A stretch of DNA of 64,000 bases from Loktanella sp. 3ANDIMAR09 (GCF_001420005.1 NZ_LJAK01000015.1:1-64000), one strand, 5' to 3'; positions 8,433-18,200 are shown, counted from the first letter of the stretch. Program-made: numbers and translations. Notes: generated from the letters alone by a model not told the origin.

Positions 8433-8472
8433 GTTGGCGGTGTTGTATCCGGCACGCGCCGGGGCGGCAATA

Positions 8473-8790
8473 TCAGCCTTGCTCGTCCAGCAGCTGCGCC
8501 TTGGCGGTGGCGGTCAGTTCGGCCATTTTCGCGCGGATTTCGGCATCGCTTGTGTCGTCGCTCAGGTCGGCGCGCACCTTGCGGAACACATCCTCGTCGC
8601 CGGCTTCTTCGAAATCGGCCTTGATGACCTCCTTGGCATAGGCCTCGGCGTCATCGCCGGATTTGCCCATCAGGTCAGCGGCCCACAAACCCAGCAGTTT
8701 GTTGCGGCGCGCCTCGGCCTTGAACTGCATTTCGGCGTCATGGGCGAATTTGTTCTCGAACGCGTTTTCGCGATCTTTCATGCTGGCCAT
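8473..8790 (-). CDS. DUF1476 protein, F1-ATPase zeta-type inhibitor
   Basis: A 105-residue, highly charged, helical, cysteine-free protein with the DUF1476 signature: MKDRENAFENKFAHD at the N-terminus, EARRNKLLGLWAADLMG at about residues 26-42, and VIKADFEEAGDEDVFRKV. In Paracoccus denitrificans this family is the zeta subunit that blocks ATP hydrolysis by the F1FO-ATP synthase through its N-terminal inhibitory region. The atp operon is not in this window. It is divergent from purC across about 130 bases that contain an exact TATAAT on the minus strand (8904-8909). Confidence 0.88.
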   Translation of the reverse strand: MASMKDRENAFENKFAHDAEMQFKAEARRNKLLGLWAADLMGKSGDDAEAYAKEVIKADFEEAGDEDVFRKVRADLSDDTSDAEIRAKMAELTATAKAQLLDEQG

Positions 8791-8922
8791 CGGTCAAACC
8801 CCTGTTTTGTGTTGGCATCGATATAGATATGCGGCCCGACATGCTTGCCCGCAAGGGGGCGGTGTCGTAAGACGCGGCAAAGCGGGCCGTCGTTGTGGCA
8901 CGCATTATACTGCGGGGCACTC

Positions 8923-9684
8923 ATGGCACGTCGTAAACTGGTCTACGAAGGCAAGGCGAAAATTCTGTACGAAGGCCCCGAGCCGGGCACATTCGTGCAG
9001 TATTTCAAGGACGATGCCACCGCCGGAAACGGTGCCAAAAAGGACGTGATCGAGGGCAAGGGCGTGTTGAACAACCGCCTGTCCGAATTCTTTATGACCG
9101 GTTTGGCGAATATCGGCATTCCGACCCATTTCATCCGCCGCCTGAACATGCGCGAACAGCTGATCCGTCAGGTCGAGATCATCCCGCTCGAAGTGATCGT
9201 GCGCAATTTTGCCGCCGGGTCCATGGCCAAGCGTCTGGGCCTGGAAGAAGGCGCTCCACTGCCGCGTCCGATCGTGGAATTCAGCTACAAGGACGACAAG
9301 CTGGGCGATCCGCTGGTGCCCGAGGAATACATCATCGCCTTTGGCTGGGCATCGCAGCAGGACATGGACGACATCGTCAGCATGGCCCTGCGGGTAAACG
9401 ACTATCTGTCAGGTGTCATGTATGGCGTCGGCATCAAGCTGGTGGATTTCAAGATCGAGATCGGTCGCATCTGGGACAATGACTTCATGCGTCTGGTCGT
9501 GGCGGATGAAATCAGCCCTGACAGCTGCCGCCTGTGGGATATCGAATCCGGCCAGAAACTGGACAAGGACGTGTTCCGTCAGGACCTGGGGTCGCTCTCT
9601 GATGCCTACACAGAGGTGGCGCGCCGCCTGGGCGTGTTGCCCAGCAACGTGACCCATCGCCCCAAGCCGACACTGATCAACTAA
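8923..9684 (+). CDS. purC: phosphoribosylaminoimidazole-succinocarboxamide synthase
   Basis: SAICAR synthetase, purine step 8, ATP-dependent ligation of aspartate to CAIR. From the ATG at 8923 it is 253 residues, standard for the short bacterial form. Visible blocks are [10 protein letters not shown] (ATP site) at the N-terminus, [12 protein letters not shown], the [17 protein letters not shown] block near residue 95, and DFKIEIGR / [12 protein letters not shown] in the C-terminal half. A possible -10 (TATACT, 8906-8911) would give a very short leader. It heads the purC-purS-nucleotidase-purQ operon. Confidence 0.97.
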   Translation: MARRKLVYEGKAKILYEGPEPGTFVQYFKDDATAGNGAKKDVIEGKGVLNNRLSEFFMTGLANIGIPTHFIRRLNMREQLIRQVEIIPLEVIVRNFAAGSMAKRLGLEEGAPLPRPIVEFSYKDDKLGDPLVPEEYIIAFGWASQQDMDDIVSMALRVNDYLSGVMYGVGIKLVDFKIEIGRIWDNDFMRLVVADEISPDSCRLWDIESGQKLDKDVFRQDLGSLSDAYTEVARRLGVLPSNVTHRPKPTLIN

Positions 9685-9694
9685 GGAATCGCTC

Positions 9695-9925
9695 ATGCTG
9701 GCCAAAGTCTATGTGACGCTGAAAAATGGTGTTCTCGATCCGCAGGGCGAGGCCATCCGCCACGCGCTGGGATCGCTTGGGTTTGACGGCGTGAACGGCG
9801 TGCGTCAGGGCAAGGTCATCGAGCTGGATCTGGCAGATGGCACCACCGAGGCGCAGATCACCGACATGTGCGAACGTCTGCTGGCCAACACCGTGATCGA
9901 ATCCTACAGGATCGAAATCGCCTGA
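9695..9925 (+). CDS. purS: phosphoribosylformylglycinamidine synthase subunit PurS
   Basis: The 76-residue PurS subunit of the three-part FGAM synthase (PurSQL), which channels ammonia between PurQ and PurL. Family marks are the N-terminal VYVTLKNGVLDPQGEAI and the VRQGKVIELD strand in the middle. It has an AAGGAATC ribosome site ten bases after purC. Its stop overlaps the ATG of the nucleotidase gene (TGATG). purL is not in the window. Confidence 0.96.
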   Translation: MLAKVYVTLKNGVLDPQGEAIRHALGSLGFDGVNGVRQGKVIELDLADGTTEAQITDMCERLLANTVIESYRIEIA

Positions 9926-10455
9926 TGCGCATCGCCGTCGACATGGACGAGGTGATCGCCGACACCCATGCGGCGCAACGCGCGGCCTATGCGCAGGCGG
10001 GATTCACCGCGACCGACGCCGATCTGCATGGCAAACGTCTGCGCGATCTGGCCTCGCCGGATGCTGTGCAGCAGGTCCAGTTGCAGATGTCCGAGGGCAC
10101 GTTTTTCGCAAACCTCGATGTCATCGCGGGTGCCGTCGATGCGATGGCGGACCTCTATGCCAGGCACGAGGTGTTCATCGCCACGGCTGCGATGGATTAC
10201 CCCGCATCCTGCGCGCACAAGATCGCCTGGCTTGCCCGGCATTTCCCGTTCATCGCCAAGGACAGGATCGTGCTGTGCGGTGACAAGAGCATCATTAACG
10301 CAGACGTGCTGATCGACGATCACAGCCGTCATTTCACGCATTTCGCAGGGCAGGGTGTCCTGTTCGACGCGCTGCACAACAAGACGACCGATTGGCCGCA
10401 CCGGCTGACGGGTTGGGCCGATGTCCATACCACGCTTGAAAGGATCGCCAGATGA
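9925..10455 (+). CDS. 5'(3')-deoxyribonucleotidase-like HAD phosphatase
   Basis: A 176-residue HAD-superfamily protein of the NT5C type. The catalytic DxD motif is in [10 protein letters not shown] (Asp6, Asp8), the second motif around FIATAAMD, and the acidic motif IV in [11 protein letters not shown] near residue 130. Predicted to remove phosphate from nucleoside monophosphates. It is coupled at both ends (TGATG with purS, ATGA with purQ) and so is expressed within the purine operon, which makes a nucleotide-pool clean-up role plausible. Substrate is inference. Confidence 0.82.
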   Translation: MRIAVDMDEVIADTHAAQRAAYAQAGFTATDADLHGKRLRDLASPDAVQQVQLQMSEGTFFANLDVIAGAVDAMADLYARHEVFIATAAMDYPASCAHKIAWLARHFPFIAKDRIVLCGDKSIINADVLIDDHSRHFTHFAGQGVLFDALHNKTTDWPHRLTGWADVHTTLERIAR

Positions 10456-11117
10456 AGGCCGCCGTTCTCGTTTTTCCCGGGTCCAACTGTGACCGCGACA
10501 TGGCCGAGGCGCTGCGCGCCGCGGGGGCCGATGTGCGCATGGTCTGGCACAAGGATGCCGATATCGGCGATGTCGATCTGGTTGCCGTGCCGGGCGGATT
10601 TTCGTTCGGTGACTACCTGCGCTGTGGTGCGATTGCCGCACAATCCCCGGTCTGCGCGGCACTGCGCGCCCATGTGGAACGCGGCGGCTATGCCTTGGGG
10701 GTCTGCAACGGATTTCAGGTGCTGACCGAAACCGGTCTGTTGCCCGGTGCGCTGATGCGCAACGGTGGCCTGACGTTCGTGTGCAAATCCACGCCCCTGC
10801 GCGTGGCCACGACCGACAGCGCATTTACCGAAGGATATGCCGCCGGCGAGACCATCGCATTGCCCGTCGCACATCACGACGGCAATTATTTTGCCGATGC
10901 CGATACGCTGGCGATGCTTGCGGATCAGGACAGGATCGCATTCACCTACGCCGACAATTTCAACGGCAGCCGCAATGACATCGCCGGGATCCTGTCTGAA
11001 AACCGGCGCGTGCTGGGCATGATGCCCCACCCCGAACGGGCCGTGGATGCCGCAACCGGCAGCACGCAGGGCATGGCGCTGTTCAGGGGCCTTGTGCGGC
11101 AACTTGCCGACGCCTGA
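10452..11117 (+). CDS. purQ: phosphoribosylformylglycinamidine synthase subunit PurQ
   Basis: The glutaminase subunit of FGAM synthase, 221 residues. It has the class I glutamine amidotransferase triad: the nucleophile Cys in GVCNGFQVL near residue 86 and His-Glu in [10 protein letters not shown] near residue 193. The N-terminus [13 protein letters not shown] is family-typical. It supplies ammonia to PurL via PurS. The ATG overlaps the preceding stop by four bases. dctB follows after 43 bases. Confidence 0.97.
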   Translation: MKAAVLVFPGSNCDRDMAEALRAAGADVRMVWHKDADIGDVDLVAVPGGFSFGDYLRCGAIAAQSPVCAALRAHVERGGYALGVCNGFQVLTETGLLPGALMRNGGLTFVCKSTPLRVATTDSAFTEGYAAGETIALPVAHHDGNYFADADTLAMLADQDRIAFTYADNFNGSRNDIAGILSENRRVLGMMPHPERAVDAATGSTQGMALFRGLVRQLADA

Positions 11118-11160
11118 GCGTCCGCTTGCCGCATGGCGGCGCGCGACATATTTAAGCGTC

Positions 11161-12915
11161 ATGGAAAACGTGACCATTCCGGCCGTCCGGACGGCGCTGA
11201 ACCGCTGGCGTCTGCGTCTTGCGGTCATCGCCCTGTGCCTGCTGGGCGCTGGCACGATCTATGTCACGAACATCCTGCTGACAGAACGGTTCACGGAATC
11301 GACGCGGAACCGGGCCGAGGTGCGTCTGACGCTGTTTGTTGCCAACCTGATGAGCGAGCTACAGCGCAATTCCATCGTACCACAGCTGCTTGCGCGGGAT
11401 CCCGCCCTGATCACGGCGCTGGAAAACGGTGACTTTTCGCTCTCAACCCAGCGCCTGCTGTCTTTTGTCGATGAAATCGGTGCGGCGTCGCTGATGCTGC
11501 TGGACCGTGACGGGCGTGTCGTTGCGGCCACCGATCGCAACCGTCTGGGCGAAAGTTTCCGGTCAGCCCCGCAGTTCGTCAACGCGATGCGCAGCAATAC
11601 CACCGTGTTCACCCGGGGCGAGACAGCACAGGGCGGTTTCAATTTCATCTATTCGCGCAGGCTGGACAACAACGGGTCCAATCTGGGTGCGATCCTCGTG
11701 GCTGTTGATCTGGCCAAGATCGAACGCGGTTGGGTCGGTGTGTCGGATGCCGTCTATGTCGCCGACAGCGAGGGGCGGATCATCCTGTCGACCGAACCGC
11801 GCTGGCGCGGCCAGGAAGAATCGGTCGCCCTTGCCATTGAACCTGCATCGGGTGCCATTGAGCGTGCCTTGCGTGCGACCGAGGAATGGACCGAACTGCC
11901 GATTGACGCCTATTTCAGGGGCGAGGCGGTGTTGCGCCGCGAGGCGCGCGTGCCGTTCCAGGGCTGGCGCATGGTCAGTTTCACCAGCTATGCCAGCGTG
12001 CGCGAACGGGTGAACGGTGTTCTGGCGCTCGAGGTGATGGGATTTGCGATCCTGCTGGCGCTGTTGTTCTGGTATGCCTCGCGCAGGGCCGCGACGCGGG
12101 TGGCGGTCTATGAACAGGAATCCAACGAATTGCGCGCCCTCAACGCAGCACTTCAGCGTGAAATCGCGGCCCGCAAACAGATGGAACGCAGTCTTCAGGT
12201 GGCGGAACAGACGGTCGAACAGACCTCGAAACTGGCGGCCTTGGGCGAAATGTCGGCGGCTGTCAGCCACGAATTGAACCAGCCGCTGGCGGCCATGAAA
12301 ACCTATCTGGCAGGGGCGCGGCTGTTGTTGCAACGCAAACGCCCCGAGGAAACGCTGTCGTCATTCCAGCGCATTGACGACTTGATTGACCGTATGGGCG
12401 CGATCACGCGGCAGCTGAAGTCCTATGCCCGCAAGGGGTCCGACGCGTTCGAGGCGGTCGATGCGCGTGCCGCGGTGTCATCTGCCCTGTCGCTGATGGA
12501 ACCCCAGCTCAAGACGCGCGACGTGGAAATCAGCCGCACGCTTCCCAGTGCACCCGCGCTGATCTACGGGGACCGGTTGCGGCTGGAACAGGTCATCATC
12601 AACCTGTTGCGCAACGCGCTCGACGCCACCAAGACGGCCGAGAATCCGCGCATCGACGTGATCCTCGCCGTGGGTGAAACGGTGACCCTGACGGTGCGGG
12701 ACAACGGGACGGGGATCGAGGATCTCGATGAACTGTTCGAACCATTTTACACAACCAAGCAGGCTGGCGACGGTGTCGGCCTCGGACTTGCGATTTCTTC
12801 GGGGATCGTCAACGACCTCGGGGGGCGCATGATCGCGCGCAACGGGGCACAGGGTGGCGCTGTTTTCGAAGTGCAGTTGCCGCTGCTCAAGTCGGCCCTC
12901 AAGGCCGCAGAATAA
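11161..12915 (+). CDS. dctB: C4-dicarboxylate sensor histidine kinase DctB
   Basis: A 584-residue membrane sensor kinase. A transmembrane segment at about residues 19-40 and another near 290-305 flank a periplasmic double-PAS sensor. A coiled-coil linker follows (SNELRALNAALQREIAARKQM). The phospho-acceptor His is in AVSHELNQPLAAMK, and the ATPase domain has the N-box (INLLRNALDATK), DNGTGIED and GVGLGLAIS. Family role: senses succinate, malate or fumarate and controls C4-dicarboxylate uptake with DctD. The ATG at 11161 is the first start giving a normal N-terminal anchor. dctD starts 10 bases downstream. Confidence 0.9.
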   Translation: MENVTIPAVRTALNRWRLRLAVIALCLLGAGTIYVTNILLTERFTESTRNRAEVRLTLFVANLMSELQRNSIVPQLLARDPALITALENGDFSLSTQRLLSFVDEIGAASLMLLDRDGRVVAATDRNRLGESFRSAPQFVNAMRSNTTVFTRGETAQGGFNFIYSRRLDNNGSNLGAILVAVDLAKIERGWVGVSDAVYVADSEGRIILSTEPRWRGQEESVALAIEPASGAIERALRATEEWTELPIDAYFRGEAVLRREARVPFQGWRMVSFTSYASVRERVNGVLALEVMGFAILLALLFWYASRRAATRVAVYEQESNELRALNAALQREIAARKQMERSLQVAEQTVEQTSKLAALGEMSAAVSHELNQPLAAMKTYLAGARLLLQRKRPEETLSSFQRIDDLIDRMGAITRQLKSYARKGSDAFEAVDARAAVSSALSLMEPQLKTRDVEISRTLPSAPALIYGDRLRLEQVIINLLRNALDATKTAENPRIDVILAVGETVTLTVRDNGTGIEDLDELFEPFYTTKQAGDGVGLGLAISSGIVNDLGGRMIARNGAQGGAVFEVQLPLLKSALKAAE

Positions 12916-12925
12916 GGACTGCAAG

Positions 12926-14266
12926 ATGAACAAGGCCATGAAAATCGCGATTGTCGACGACGAAAAGGACATGCGTCAGTCGATCAGCCAGTGGCTGGCC
13001 CTGTCCGGGTTCGAGACAGAAGCCTATGCCAGCGCAGAGGATGCGCTGAGTGCGCTGACATCCGACTTTCCGGGGATCGTCGTCAGCGATGTGAAAATGC
13101 CCGGTATGGACGGCATGCAGTTCCTGAAGAAATTGCGCGGGGTCGATTCCGCGCTGCCGGTTATCATGATCACCGGCCACGGTGATGTGCCGATGGCGGT
13201 CGAGGCGATGCGCGTGGGTGCATTCGATTTTCTGGAAAAACCGTTCAATCCCGACCGGATGACCGAACTGGCCAAGAAGGCGTGCAATGTCCGCCGCCTG
13301 ACTCTGGACAACCGCGCCCTTCGCAAGGAATTGTCCGACGGCACATCCTTGATGAAAAAGCTGGTCGGGTCCTCTGACGCGATGGAACGTCTCAAGGAGG
13401 ACATTCTGGATCTGGGTCAGGCCGACGGGCATGTCCTGATCGAGGGCGAAACCGGCACCGGCAAGACGCTGGTGGCCCACGCGCTGCATGCGGTCGGTGC
13501 CCGGTCCGCCCGCAAGTTCGTCCTGATTTCCTGCTCTGCACTGGACGAGGACAGCCTGAACCGAAGGCTGTTTGGCCCCGCAGCCGAGGGCGAGCCGATC
13601 CCCGCCATGGAAGAGGCGCGCGGCGGCACGCTGGTGCTGGAGGATATCGAGGCACTGACCCATGCGCAGCAATCGCGTCTGCTGACGGCGATCAACGAAC
13701 AGGGCACGCCCGCGGAAACCCGTCTGGTCGCCATCTGCAACCTGCAGGAACAGGACAAGACCTGCGAAAGCGTGCTTCGCCCGGACCTGTATTACCGGAT
13801 TTCGGCAATGCGGATCGTGGTGCCGCCGCTGCGCCAGCGCGGCGAGGATATCCTGACGCTGTTCACCCATCTGTCCGAACAATTCGCCGAAGAATACGGC
13901 TGCGAGGCACCGCAGGTCAGCGCCCAGGAGGCCGCACAGCTGTTGCAGGCACCCTGGCCGGGCAACGTGCGGCAGTTGATCAATGTGGCCGAACGGGCCG
14001 TGCTGCAAAATCGTCGCGGGTCGGGGTCCATCGCATCGCTGTTGATGACCGACGGGGACGACGACGACGGCAACCGCCCGGCGATGACGACCGAAGGCAA
14101 GCCCCTCAAGGAATTCGTCGAAGCCTTTGAACGCATGCTGATCGACAATACCATGCGCCGCCACAAGGGCAGTATCGTCGCGGTCATGGAAGAGCTATGC
14201 CTGCCGCGCCGGACCTTGAACGAAAAAATGGCCAAGTATCAATTGCAACGGTCGGATTATATCTGA
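12926..14266 (+). CDS. dctD: DctD-type response regulator with altered AAA+ domain
   Basis: A 446-residue NtrC-family regulator: receiver domain (residues 1-120; phospho-Asp in VVSDVKMPGMDG), AAA+ domain (about 145-380) and a Fis-type helix-turn-helix C-terminus. Walker A (GETGTGKT) and the arginine-finger region (RPDLYYRIS) are present. The GAFTGA loop that contacts sigma54 is missing: LFG is followed by PAAEGEPIPAMEEARGG. Walker B reads LEDIE instead of LDEIE. It may therefore activate without sigma54, as known for Rhodobacter capsulatus NtrC. It follows dctB closely; no dctPQM genes are in the window. Confidence 0.88.
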   Translation: MNKAMKIAIVDDEKDMRQSISQWLALSGFETEAYASAEDALSALTSDFPGIVVSDVKMPGMDGMQFLKKLRGVDSALPVIMITGHGDVPMAVEAMRVGAFDFLEKPFNPDRMTELAKKACNVRRLTLDNRALRKELSDGTSLMKKLVGSSDAMERLKEDILDLGQADGHVLIEGETGTGKTLVAHALHAVGARSARKFVLISCSALDEDSLNRRLFGPAAEGEPIPAMEEARGGTLVLEDIEALTHAQQSRLLTAINEQGTPAETRLVAICNLQEQDKTCESVLRPDLYYRISAMRIVVPPLRQRGEDILTLFTHLSEQFAEEYGCEAPQVSAQEAAQLLQAPWPGNVRQLINVAERAVLQNRRGSGSIASLLMTDGDDDDGNRPAMTTEGKPLKEFVEAFERMLIDNTMRRHKGSIVAVMEELCLPRRTLNEKMAKYQLQRSDYI

Positions 14267-14340
14267 ACGCGCGTTGCAACCGGGTCTTGATCGGCGTTGG
14301 CGTCCTTGCTTAATGGACCCAACGACGACAGGAGCACGCC

Positions 14341-14976
14341 ATGCATCGCAGCCTCGCTTTGATTTTCTGCCTGACCGCATTCGCGGGTTGTGGCGGCGAC
14401 AGCACGGAATTTGCGGACCGCTTTGCAATTGACCAGACGACGGCGACCGCTGCCGCAGATGATGCAGAGGATGAGGCAGCCCCGCTTGTGCAGCAGACCG
14501 ATGCCACACGGATCGTGTTGGTGAACGGCACCCCGCGTCCGGCCAATCGCCAGTTTCCGCAAGGCACCGATGCGAGTCAGCTGCGCAGCTTTTCCGCGCC
14601 GGCAGGCACGTTTGATCCCATCGACACGAGTGTGCCCGGATCAGCCAGCTATTCCGGCACCTATTTTGCGGACAAGATCGAGAATATCGACAACGCCGAC
14701 CCCACGCGCTGGGTTTTCACCAAGGCAGAAGGCGCCGTCGTAATCGACGTGGACCTGAACAGCGGACAAATCAGCGGCCGGTCCTCTGACAATCGGCTGG
14801 TCATCGGGCGCGCCGCAAGCCCCATCAACGGGGGCATCGTGGAAGGCGCGGTGGAGTTTGACGGTCTGGTCGGGCCGTTTGACGGAACCGTGACAGCCAG
14901 CGCGATTCAGGCCGATTTTGCCGGTGAAAACGCTGACACGGCCGTTATGGGCCGTTTTGCTGCCACCGCACCCTGA
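14341..14976 (+). CDS. probable lipoprotein with transferrin-binding-like C-terminal region
   Basis: A 211-residue exported protein. The signal peptide ends in FAGC, giving a probable lipidated Cys17 followed by GGDS. A low-complexity acidic linker follows (ATAAADDAEDEAAP). The C-terminal half (about residues 95-208) has alternating short strands with GTYFADK, VDLNSGQISGRSSD and a final GRFAATAP. That pattern resembles the small beta-barrel domain of TbpB-like surface lipoproteins. It has its own ribosome site (ACAGGAGCACGCC). Function unknown; the barrel similarity is by eye. Confidence 0.7.
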   Translation: MHRSLALIFCLTAFAGCGGDSTEFADRFAIDQTTATAAADDAEDEAAPLVQQTDATRIVLVNGTPRPANRQFPQGTDASQLRSFSAPAGTFDPIDTSVPGSASYSGTYFADKIENIDNADPTRWVFTKAEGAVVIDVDLNSGQISGRSSDNRLVIGRAASPINGGIVEGAVEFDGLVGPFDGTVTASAIQADFAGENADTAVMGRFAATAP

Positions 14977-15383
14977 GGCAGGCCAATCCCTGAAACGGCG
15001 CTGCAACTGACGATCATACACTTTGTCGTTGTCTTATGGCCGCCCGCACCCTTATGTATGGCATACGGGTTGTTGCCATGACGCTTTGCGCAAAGGCCCG
15101 GTGAGATTCTCTGTGGGCGGCAGGATGCCACCGCAGCTGATTTGATCCCGCAAACGGATCAGAAAAATGCCCGTTGTCGGTCCCACGGACCTGACCGGGT
15201 GACCTGAACAGGCCCCCCGGGGTCGGAGAAAAACCGCGATGCAACGCGCTAGTGAAAACAGACCGCTTGATGACACCCTCTGGGGTGCAGCGGTCGGCAC
15301 TGCGCGGCACGCCCTTTACAGACATGACATCCTGACAGCCGCCCCACCGGGGTCGGGCATCGGGTGTGATGCGAATGGATACA
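14977..15383 (+). other. long leader region of rne with no gene
   Basis: About 400 bases without a supportable gene. A possible promoter (TTGTCT, 18-base spacer, TATGTA) precedes a structured tract. That tract has a CTTTGCGCAAAG palindrome (15084-15095), a GATCC/GGATC hairpin around 15145-15165, and a CCTG-AA-CAGG hairpin near 15202. RNase E autoregulates through its 5' untranslated region in other bacteria, so this is probably such a leader; that is inference. I compared it with cobalamin riboswitch and SRP RNA signatures and found no match. Confidence 0.45.
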
Positions 15384-18173
15384 ATGCCAAAGAAAATGCT
15401 GATCGACGCCACGCACGCGGAAGAAACCCGCGTCGTCGTGGTGGATGGAAACAAAGTCGAGGAATTTGATTTCGAGAGCCAGTTCAAGCGACAGCTTGCT
15501 GGGAACATCTATCTGGCCAAGGTGACACGGGTTGAACCGTCCTTGCAGGCTGCGTTTGTGGATTACGGTGGCAATCGCCACGGATTCCTCGCGTTCTCGG
15601 AAATCCACGCGGATTATTATCAGATCCCCATCGCGGACCGTCAGGCCCTGATGGAAGAAGAGCGTGCCTACGCCGAAAGCCAGAAAGCCGCCGAAGAAGA
15701 AGAGGAAGCGCCCAAGCCGCGCCGCCGCCGGTCGCGCCGGTCCGCCGCCGAAGACGTGGCAAACGATGATGCCGTCGCGGTCGAGGATGTCGAAATCGCC
15801 GGTATGGAAACCATCGATCTGGACGACGAAGAGGGGTCCAGCCCGATGGAACGTGGCCGCGAAACGCCCCTGGAAACGCCCGCCTCCGATGAGGACATCG
15901 ACGACGAGAACGGCCATGACGACGAAGACGATGGCCCTGATGCCGCCGACAAGGACGACCAGATCGAACAGATCGCGGATGACGACCACGAGGATGTGCG
16001 TCCGGTCCGCAAACCGCGTCCCAAGCGCTACAAGATCCAGGAAGTCATCAAGGTCCGCCAGATCCTGCTGGTACAGGTCGTCAAGGAAGAGCGCGGCAAC
16101 AAGGGTGCTGCACTGACCACCTACCTGTCGCTGGCGGGGCGTTACTGCGTGCTGATGCCCAACACCGCACGCGGTGGTGGCATTTCGCGCAAGATCACCA
16201 ATGCAGCCGACCGCAAGAAGCTGAAGGAAATCGCGAATGAAATGCAGGTGCCGCAGGGCGCTGGCCTGATCATCCGCACCGCCGGCAGCCAACGCACCCG
16301 CACCGAGATCAAGCGCGACTACGAATACCTGCAGCGCATGTGGGAACAGATTCGCGAGCTGACGCTGAAATCCACCGCACCGGCCAAGATCTATGAAGAA
16401 GGCGACCTGATCAAACGCACGATCCGCGATCTTTATTCCAAGGAGATCGACGAGGTCATCGTGGCCGGTAACGACGGCTATCGCACGGCCAAGGACTTCA
16501 TGAAGATGATCATGCCGTCCCATGCGAAAAACGTGAAACTCTACGCCGAACAGATGCCGCTTTATGCGCGCTATCAGGTCGAAAGCTACCTTGCGGGCAT
16601 GTTCAGCCCCACGGTGCAGCTGCCGTCGGGTGGTTACATCGTGATCGGTATCACCGAGGCGCTGGTGGCGATCGACGTCAACTCTGGCCGGGCGACCAAG
16701 GAAGGGTCGATCGAACAGACCGCGCTGAAAACCAACCTGGAGGCCGCGGACGAGGTGGCGCGCCAGTTGCGACTGCGTGACCTTGCGGGCCTGATCGTGA
16801 TCGATTTCATCGACATGGACGAACGCCGCAACAATGCGGCCGTGGAAAAACGGTTCAAGGACCGTCTGAAAAACGACCGGGCGCGTATTCAGGTCGGCCG
16901 GATTTCGGGCTTTGGCCTGATGGAAATGTCACGTCAGCGCCTGCGCCCCGGCATGCTGGAGGCCACGACCCAACCTTGTGTCCATTGCCACGGCACGGGC
17001 CTGTTGCGGTCTGACGACAACGTCGCATTGAACATCATTCGCCAGCTCGAAGAAGAGGGCGTGCGCGGCCGCAGCAAAGAGGTTCTGGTGCGGGCACCCG
17101 TGTCCATTGCCAACTTCCTCATGAATGGCAAACGCGAACATATCGCCGCGATCGAGGGGCGTTATGGCATGGCGGTGCGGGTCGAATGTGACCTGAAACT
17201 GGTGTCGCCCGAATTCGCGATCGACAAGTTCAAGAGTGCGACGCGCGTCGTCCCCGAGGCCGGAACCTTTATTCAGGCCGAATCCGCGATGATCGAGGAC
17301 GAAGACGAGGATATCGTCGAGGAAACACCCGAAGAGGACGAGGCAGAGGCCACGCCGACACAGGCAACGCCCGAGGATGGTGAAGGCCAGCCCCGCAAGA
17401 AGCGTCGCCGTCGCCGTCGGCGCAAGGGCGTTCAGGGAGGTGATGACCGTCAGGATCAGGACGAGAACGGCACCTCTGCTGACGAGGGCGACAGTGACGC
17501 CGCTGACAAGGCTGCGGATCAGCCCGAAACAGAAGACGCCACTGCCGACAAGCCCAAGCGTACCCGGACGCGCAGCCGCCGCCGCAAGGCCGACGACGCG
17601 GATGCACCAGCCGATGCCGTCGCAGCGGATGCACCGCAAACGGACGCAGAGGCCACCACCCCCGAGGCGGAAGAGGCACCCAAGAAGCGGACGCGCAGCC
17701 GGCGCAAACCCGCAGCAAAGGTGACCGAGGCTACTGATGCAACGGATGCTGCGGCAGCAGAGGCACCAGCCGAAGCCGCCCCAACCAATGACGCCGAAGC
17801 CCCGGCTGAAAAGCCAAAGCCCAAGCGTCGCAGCCGCGCCAAAAAGGTCGATCCGGTCGTGGCACCTGCGGATGCAGTCGCAGCAGAGGCCGAAGCAGAG
17901 GTGTCGGCACCCGTGTCAGAGGCCTCCGCGCCGGACGATGCGGCAACCCCTGACGCATCGGCAGAGGCGGCCGAAGCAGCCCCCGAAACCAAGAGTGTTA
18001 CAGATGTGCCCGTGGTGCAGCCTGTGTCCGAAACCACGGCAGAGCCGGAACCCGAACCCGAGGCCACACCACAGGCGGAACCTGTGCAGGCCGAGGCAGA
18101 GGCCGATACGGCTGACGAGAGAGGCGAAGAAAAAAAGCCCCGTCGCAAGGGCTGGTGGTCACTGGGCCGCTAG
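15384..18173 (+). CDS. rne: ribonuclease E
   Basis: A 929-residue endoribonuclease, the core of the RNA degradosome. The N-terminus KKMLIDATHAEETRVVVVDGNKVEEFDFES leads into the S1 domain (AGNIYLAKVTRVEPSLQAAFVDYG). A very acidic insertion of about 110 residues sits inside S1 (about residues 95-205). The catalytic DNase-I-like half includes ALVAIDVNSGRAT and LIVIDFIDMDE. The zinc link is Cys532/Cys535 in QPCVHCHGTG. From residue 640 the protein is a disordered Ala/Glu/Arg-rich scaffold with basic blocks (KKRRRRRRRK). Start 15384 is chosen by family similarity; ATGs at 15369 and 15375 are possible. Confidence 0.95.
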   Translation: MPKKMLIDATHAEETRVVVVDGNKVEEFDFESQFKRQLAGNIYLAKVTRVEPSLQAAFVDYGGNRHGFLAFSEIHADYYQIPIADRQALMEEERAYAESQKAAEEEEEAPKPRRRRSRRSAAEDVANDDAVAVEDVEIAGMETIDLDDEEGSSPMERGRETPLETPASDEDIDDENGHDDEDDGPDAADKDDQIEQIADDDHEDVRPVRKPRPKRYKIQEVIKVRQILLVQVVKEERGNKGAALTTYLSLAGRYCVLMPNTARGGGISRKITNAADRKKLKEIANEMQVPQGAGLIIRTAGSQRTRTEIKRDYEYLQRMWEQIRELTLKSTAPAKIYEEGDLIKRTIRDLYSKEIDEVIVAGNDGYRTAKDFMKMIMPSHAKNVKLYAEQMPLYARYQVESYLAGMFSPTVQLPSGGYIVIGITEALVAIDVNSGRATKEGSIEQTALKTNLEAADEVARQLRLRDLAGLIVIDFIDMDERRNNAAVEKRFKDRLKNDRARIQVGRISGFGLMEMSRQRLRPGMLEATTQPCVHCHGTGLLRSDDNVALNIIRQLEEEGVRGRSKEVLVRAPVSIANFLMNGKREHIAAIEGRYGMAVRVECDLKLVSPEFAIDKFKSATRVVPEAGTFIQAESAMIEDEDEDIVEETPEEDEAEATPTQATPEDGEGQPRKKRRRRRRRKGVQGGDDRQDQDENGTSADEGDSDAADKAADQPETEDATADKPKRTRTRSRRRKADDADAPADAVAADAPQTDAEATTPEAEEAPKKRTRSRRKPAAKVTEATDATDAAAAEAPAEAAPTNDAEAPAEKPKPKRRSRAKKVDPVVAPADAVAAEAEAEVSAPVSEASAPDDAATPDASAEAAEAAPETKSVTDVPVVQPVSETTAEPEPEPEATPQAEPVQAEAEADTADERGEEKKPRRKGWWSLGR

Positions 18174-18200
18174 GGCCGGATCACGATGCACGAGACAAGA

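Noticed and set aside
8384-8472. SAM or cobalamin riboswitch before bmt
   Set aside because: The leader is short and holds only the terminator hairpin of the upstream gene and a normal ribosome site.
14990-15380. Cobalamin riboswitch or SRP RNA in the rne leader
   Set aside because: Some bases resemble parts of these RNAs (GGTCAGGTCCG on the minus strand; GGTGAGATTCTC on the plus strand), but the conserved cores are missing.
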